From assembly GCF_002079305.1 (NCBI RefSeq), contig NZ_CP015041.1, positions 1 through 64,000 of the forward strand: DNA of 64,000 bases. The letters run 5' to 3'. Positions within the stretch are counted from its first letter, which is position 1. Every line of letters begins with the position of its first letter. Shown in pieces: positions 60,130 to 64,000 of this stretch. The notes under the pieces are model-generated. The model did not search any database and had not been told where the DNA came from. It was given only the letters and a program-made list of their open reading frames with translations. Origin of the DNA: Rhodovulum sp. P5. GTDB taxonomy: Bacteria > Pseudomonadota > Alphaproteobacteria > Rhodobacterales > Rhodobacteraceae. Both the position numbers and the translations under genes were made by a program.

Positions 60130-63100
60130 TCAGAGAGATGGTGCTTCCGTAGCGCCCTGGATTGCGACTTGGCGAGACGCAATCAGCCTGTAGAACATCG
60201 GGATGAAAAAGGTGGCGAGGAAAGTCGCCGCCAGCATGCCGCCGATGACCCCGGTTCCGATGGAATGCCGTGCGGCCGACCCGGCCCCGGTCGAGAGTGC
60301 GAGTGGCAGCACACCGAGCAGAAAAGCCATTGAAGTCATCACGATGGGCCTGAAGCGCAGGCGCGCAGCCTCGATCGCGGCTTCGGCGGCACTCAACCCC
60401 TGTCCGCGCCGCAGCACCGCAAATTCGACGATCAAGATCGCGTTCTTGGCCGCCAGCCCCACAAGCGTGACCAGCCCGATCTGAAAGTAGACATCATTGG
60501 TCAACCCGCGCAGCCAGACCGCGGCCAACGCGCCGAAAAGCGCAAACGGAACCGCAAGAATGACGGCGAAAGGAAGGCTCCAGCGCTCGTATTGCGCGGC
60601 AAGGATCAGAAACACCATGACGATCCCCAGAATAAACGCCTGTCTGCCGCTGCCCTGTGTCTGCATTTCCTGCAGGGCCGAGCCGGTCCAGGCGATGGAA
60701 TATCCCTCGGGCAGGATTTGGGTTGCCAGATCCTGTATAGCTGCAATCGCCTCCCCAGACGTGAAGCCGTCACCAGGATTGCCCATGATCTTTGCCCCTG
60801 TGAAGGCATTGAAGCGTTCCACCTCGTCGGGACCGGTAATCGGTTCGGCCCGGACCAGGGCGGAGAGCGGGATCATCTTATCGGTGGTCTCCGAGCGTAC
60901 GAAGACGAATTTCATGTCTTCGGGACTGCCGCGGAAGGACGCCTCCGATTGCAGCTTGACCTGATAGTTGCGGCCGTAGAGCGTGAAATCGTTGACGTAG
61001 AGACTGCCGAAGGTCGCCTGCATGGCGTCGAACACCGACGAGATCGGGACACCCATCGCCTTGGCGGCATCGCGGTTGAGGTCCAACCGCATCTGCGGCA
61101 CGTTCACATCAAGTGTGGTGCGCACGCGGGACAGTTCCGGCCGCTCTGCCGCTCCGGCCACCAGCTGTTGCGTGACCGCCGCCAGATCGGAAATGCCGTG
61201 ACCGGCACGGTCCTGCACGTATAGTTCGAAGCCACCAGAATTGGACAGACCCCTGATCGGCGGCGGGTTGAAGGCAAGATAGAGAGCATCGCGCAGCTTC
61301 GCGTTCATCCCGATAAATGTCCCGGTCAGGTTTCGGGCATCCGTTTCGGGTGTCGTTCGCTCCTCCCAATCGGTGAGCCCCACGAAGGTTGTGCCGGCGC
61401 TGCTTTTCATCGAGCCGGAAAAGAGGTCGAAACCGGCCACGGCCATGACATGTTCAACCGCGGGATGGCGACGCAGGGTCTCGGATACCTGCGTCATCGC
61501 ATCGACCGTCCGGTCGAGCGAGGCGGCAGGTGGCAGCATGGCCACACCGATGATCGTCCCTTGATCCTCGTCGGGGACGAGCGACCCTGGCACGGTCAGG
61601 AACAGCCACCCTGCCGTGCCGCAAACCACGCCAAAGATGCCGAGCCCCGTAACCCACCGCCGCACGAAGAAGCGGACACCGGCGCTGTATCCGTCCGTTG
61701 CACGCGCGAAAGCGCGGTTGAAGAGACGGAACGGCAGGGCGGGTTCGCGTTGGTCGGTTTTCAGGATCAGCGCGCACAGCGCAGGGGTCAGGGTCAGCGC
61801 GACAAGGCCGGAGATCGTGACGGACACGGCAATGGTTGCGGCAAACTGTCTGTACATCTCACCCGCAAGCCCGCCCATGAAAGACACTGGAATGAACACG
61901 GCGCAGAGCACCAGTACAATGGCGATGACTGGCCCTGTGACTTCGCTCATCGCCTTGATGGCCGCGGCCTTGGGTGACAGGCCCTCGGTTCTCATGATGC
62001 GCTCGACGTTTTCGAGCACGACAATGGCATCGTCGACCACGATACCGATGGCCAGCACGAGGCCGAACAGGGTCAGCAGATTGATCGAAAAACCCAGCAC
62101 ATACATGCCGGCGAAACTGCCGATGATGGAAATCGGCACGGCAATCACAGGGATGAGCGTGGCGCGCACATTCTGCAGGAACAGGAACACGACTGCGACC
62201 ACCAGCACGATGGCTTCGGCGAAGGTTTTCACAACCTCGTGGATCGAAACCTGGATGAATTTTGTCGAATCCATCGGTATGGCGGTCGTGATGCCCGCCG
62301 GGAAAGCCAGAGCGAGGTCGTCCAACCTCTCCTTTACGGCGGTCATCGTCTGAAGCGCATTGGCGCCGGGTTGCAGATAGACGGCCATCGGAACAGCGGG
62401 TGTACCGTCGAGCTTCGCATCGACCGAATAGCTTTCGGCGCCGAGTTCGATCCGGGCGACGTCGCCAAGCCGGAGCGTTGCGGCCTCCGCATCCGATTTC
62501 AAGATGATGCGCTCGAAAGAGGCGACATCCGGCAGACGGCCCTGTGTGATCGCGGTGACCGTGAACGGGAAGGTGCCGTCATTTGGTTCATCACCGAACC
62601 TGCCCGCTGCGAACTGGGCATTCTGTTCGCGGATCGCAGCCGCCACATCCGAAGGCGTCAGGCCGAACTGGGCCAGTTTGTCCGGCCGCAGCCAGATGCG
62701 CATCGAATATTCGACCTGTCCCAGAACCGATACATCGCCGACACCGGGCACGCGCTTCAATTCGTCCACGACATTCAGCAGTGCATAATTCCCGACATAA
62801 TTCGCGTCGTAACGCCCGTCGCTCGACGTCATGGCAATGATCGCAAGGATCGAGGTCGATTTTGCCTGCACTGTCACGCCGAGTTGCGTCACCGTATCAG
62901 GAAGCGACGGCAATGCGCGCTGGACCCTGTTGTTGACGTCGATTGTCGCCTGTTCGGAATCGGTGCCTTGAGCAAAGGTGACAGTGATCTGCATTTGCCC
63001 CGACGCAGCTGCAGAGGACTGCATGTACAGCATCCCCTCGACACCGTTGATTTCCTGCTCCAGCGGTGCGGCAACGGTGTTCGAGATCGTCTCGGCGCTG

Positions 63101-63258
63101 GCGCCTGGATAGTTCGCGCTCACTACCACTTGGGGCGGGGTCAGTGCGGGATATTGCGCAACGGGAAGGAGTTGCAGGCACACAAAGCCGGCAATAACGA
63201 TGATGATCGAGATCACGCCCGCCAGAACCGGGCGTTCGATGAAAAAGCGCGGGTTCAT
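60130..63258 (-). CDS. AcrB-type multidrug RND efflux transporter (HAE-1 family)
   Basis: This 1042-residue RND pump starts [20 protein letters not shown], the AcrB-like N-terminus. Transmembrane helix 4 carries the proton-relay pair D409-D410 ([15 protein letters not shown]). The porter-domain beginning ([20 protein letters not shown]) and the closing helices ([20 protein letters not shown]) are complete. It exports hydrophobic drugs, bile-salt-like compounds or solvents in exchange for protons. It overlaps the adaptor gene by 4 bp. No outer-membrane channel gene is seen downstream. Confidence 0.93.
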   Translation of the reverse strand: MNPRFFIERPVLAGVISIIIVIAGFVCLQLLPVAQYPALTPPQVVVSANYPGASAETISNTVAAPLEQEINGVEGMLYMQSSAAASGQMQITVTFAQGTDSEQATIDVNNRVQRALPSLPDTVTQLGVTVQAKSTSILAIIAMTSSDGRYDANYVGNYALLNVVDELKRVPGVGDVSVLGQVEYSMRIWLRPDKLAQFGLTPSDVAAAIREQNAQFAAGRFGDEPNDGTFPFTVTAITQGRLPDVASFERIILKSDAEAATLRLGDVARIELGAESYSVDAKLDGTPAVPMAVYLQPGANALQTMTAVKERLDDLALAFPAGITTAIPMDSTKFIQVSIHEVVKTFAEAIVLVVAVVFLFLQNVRATLIPVIAVPISIIGSFAGMYVLGFSINLLTLFGLVLAIGIVVDDAIVVLENVERIMRTEGLSPKAAAIKAMSEVTGPVIAIVLVLCAVFIPVSFMGGLAGEMYRQFAATIAVSVTISGLVALTLTPALCALILKTDQREPALPFRLFNRAFARATDGYSAGVRFFVRRWVTGLGIFGVVCGTAGWLFLTVPGSLVPDEDQGTIIGVAMLPPAASLDRTVDAMTQVSETLRRHPAVEHVMAVAGFDLFSGSMKSSAGTTFVGLTDWEERTTPETDARNLTGTFIGMNAKLRDALYLAFNPPPIRGLSNSGGFELYVQDRAGHGISDLAAVTQQLVAGAAERPELSRVRTTLDVNVPQMRLDLNRDAAKAMGVPISSVFDAMQATFGSLYVNDFTLYGRNYQVKLQSEASFRGSPEDMKFVFVRSETTDKMIPLSALVRAEPITGPDEVERFNAFTGAKIMGNPGDGFTSGEAIAAIQDLATQILPEGYSIAWTGSALQEMQTQGSGRQAFILGIVMVFLILAAQYERWSLPFAVILAVPFALFGALAAVWLRGLTNDVYFQIGLVTLVGLAAKNAILIVEFAVLRRGQGLSAAEAAIEAARLRFRPIVMTSMAFLLGVLPLALSTGAGSAARHSIGTGVIGGMLAATFLATFFIPMFYRLIASRQVAIQGATEAPSL

Positions 63259-64000
63259 TGGTCCGCCTCCGCAACCTGTTCAACCGGCGTGACAGGCGCC
63301 CCGGGGCGCACCTTGACGATACCGTCGGTAATCACCCGGTCGCCCGGTTCCAGGCCGGAAGTGATCACGACGCGGGCCGCAGCGGTCTTGCCCAAGGTTA
63401 CGGGGCGCACTTCTGCGGTGCCGTCAACGAGAACATAGACGAACGCGCCATGTGGCCCTTGCATGACAGCGATACGCGGAATGAGGATCGCGTCTTGCAG
63501 CGGACTCTCGATTGTGGCCCGTACGAACTGGCCGGGGAGAAGCTGCCTGTCGGGGTTGGCGACTACGGCGCGGGCCTTCAATGTCCCTGTTTCCTCGTCG
63601 AGCGAAGAAGAGGTGAAGTCGAGCGTCCCGGTCTGGCCATAAGGCGTTCCATCGCCGAGGCTGACGGTGACCTCGATCCGGTCGATCGTGCCACCGCGGG
63701 CGGCACTCGCATCAAGCAGACTGCGGATTTCAGCCAGTTCCTTATCGGAGAATGCAAAATTCACATGAACGGGGTCGAGAACGGTGATTTCCGTCAGCAG
63801 GCTGCTACTGGCATCGGTCCCGATCAGGCTACCTTCGGAGACTTCCTCGGTGCTGGTCACACCACCGATCGGCGCCGTAACGCGGGTATAGCCGAGGTTC
63901 AGTTCCGCGGAGCGCACGGAGGCTTCGGCAGCGGCCACGGCGGCGCGGGTCAACGCCTCGGTTGCGATGGCATCGTCGCGGGTCTTCTCTGAACCCACCG
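63255..64000 (-). CDS. AcrA-type periplasmic adaptor (partial, N-terminus outside window)
   Basis: The frame is open to the window edge, so the first part (signal peptide, first hairpin strand) is missing. Visible are the returning coiled-coil and lipoyl half ([20 protein letters not shown]), the beta-barrel ([20 protein letters not shown]) and the membrane-proximal domain ([20 protein letters not shown]). It is the membrane-fusion partner of the RND pump encoded next, and the ATGA overlap shows coupled translation. Confidence 0.9.
   Translation of the reverse strand, partial: VGSEKTRDDAIATEALTRAAVAAAEASVRSAELNLGYTRVTAPIGGVTSTEEVSEGSLIGTDASSSLLTEITVLDPVHVNFAFSDKELAEIRSLLDASAARGGTIDRIEVTVSLGDGTPYGQTGTLDFTSSSLDEETGTLKARAVVANPDRQLLPGQFVRATIESPLQDAILIPRIAVMQGPHGAFVYVLVDGTAEVRPVTLGKTAAARVVITSGLEPGDRVITDGIVKVRPGAPVTPVEQVAEADQ

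Noticed and set aside
1..64000. tRNA, rRNA and riboswitch genes
   Set aside because: I looked for cloverleaf-like and conserved rRNA segments and saw none; a covariance-model scan would be decisive.

Overview
The window is high-GC, densely packed alphaproteobacterial DNA, most likely from a member of the Rhodobacteraceae/Paracoccaceae. Supporting signs are a polyol operon with the smoEFGK-smoS-mtlK-xylB order known from Rhodobacter sphaeroides, a VPLPA-CTERM sorting tail, a TGA-N9-TCA iron-rhodo-box upstream of heme-uptake genes, a flavocytochrome c/Sox-type sulfide dehydrogenase, and the many short overlapping operons. I found no rRNA, tRNA or convincing CRISPR array. All functions are inferred from sequence motifs read by eye.

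Layout. (1) 1-8029, minus strand: a MoxR-DUF58-VWA-VWA operon led by a membrane protein with a Gly/Ser repeat tail. The MoxR gene carries an in-frame stop codon in its apparent N-terminal extension. (2) 8154-9004: a DUF4236 gene and about 500 bp of non-coding DNA with a hairpin and three degenerate repeats. (3) 9005-29522: two near-identical IS5-family elements in inverted orientation bracket about 17.5 kb of accessory DNA. This contains a TPR/TolB-like regulator, fragments of a tyrosine recombinase at two places, a broken VPLPA-CTERM protein, a copper-resistance cluster (copD, copC, cusF, cusA, and a cusB with four CusF-like domains), two toxin-antitoxin pairs, a frame-broken second IS, and the end of a Tn3-family transposon. 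Flanking sequences suggest the segment was inverted by recombination between the IS copies.

(4) 29523-38923: heme acquisition. hmuS-hmuT-hmuU-hmuV-hmuR run on the minus strand, and a divergent operon encodes a small secreted protein, ExbB, two ExbD proteins and TonB. ExbB/ExbD/TonB would energise HmuR, HmuTUV would import the heme, and HmuS would handle it in the cytoplasm. (5) 39150-41204: a ClpP/SppA-like membrane-anchored protease next to a large helical membrane protein of unknown role. (6) 41417-45750: a redox cluster with cytochrome b561, a Tat-exported dioxygenase-like protein, a ferric-reductase-like membrane protein, a diheme cytochrome c and an FccB/SoxF flavoprotein. (7) 45960-47324: broken genes plus an intact Phd/PIN toxin-antitoxin pair.

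(8) 47392-56800, minus strand: uptake and oxidation of sorbitol/mannitol-type polyols (SmoEFGK transporter, SmoS, MtlK, XylB) under a LacI-type regulator, with a decayed fructokinase between mtlK and xylB. A shared operator-like motif lies upstream of smoE and upstream of the regulator gene. (9) 56942-59051: an IS21 istA remnant, then an unusual GIY-YIG-like protein divergent from a small XRE regulator, separated by direct-repeat operators. (10) 59463-64000: an SRPBCC protein and an AcrAB-type multidrug RND efflux pair whose adaptor gene runs off the window.
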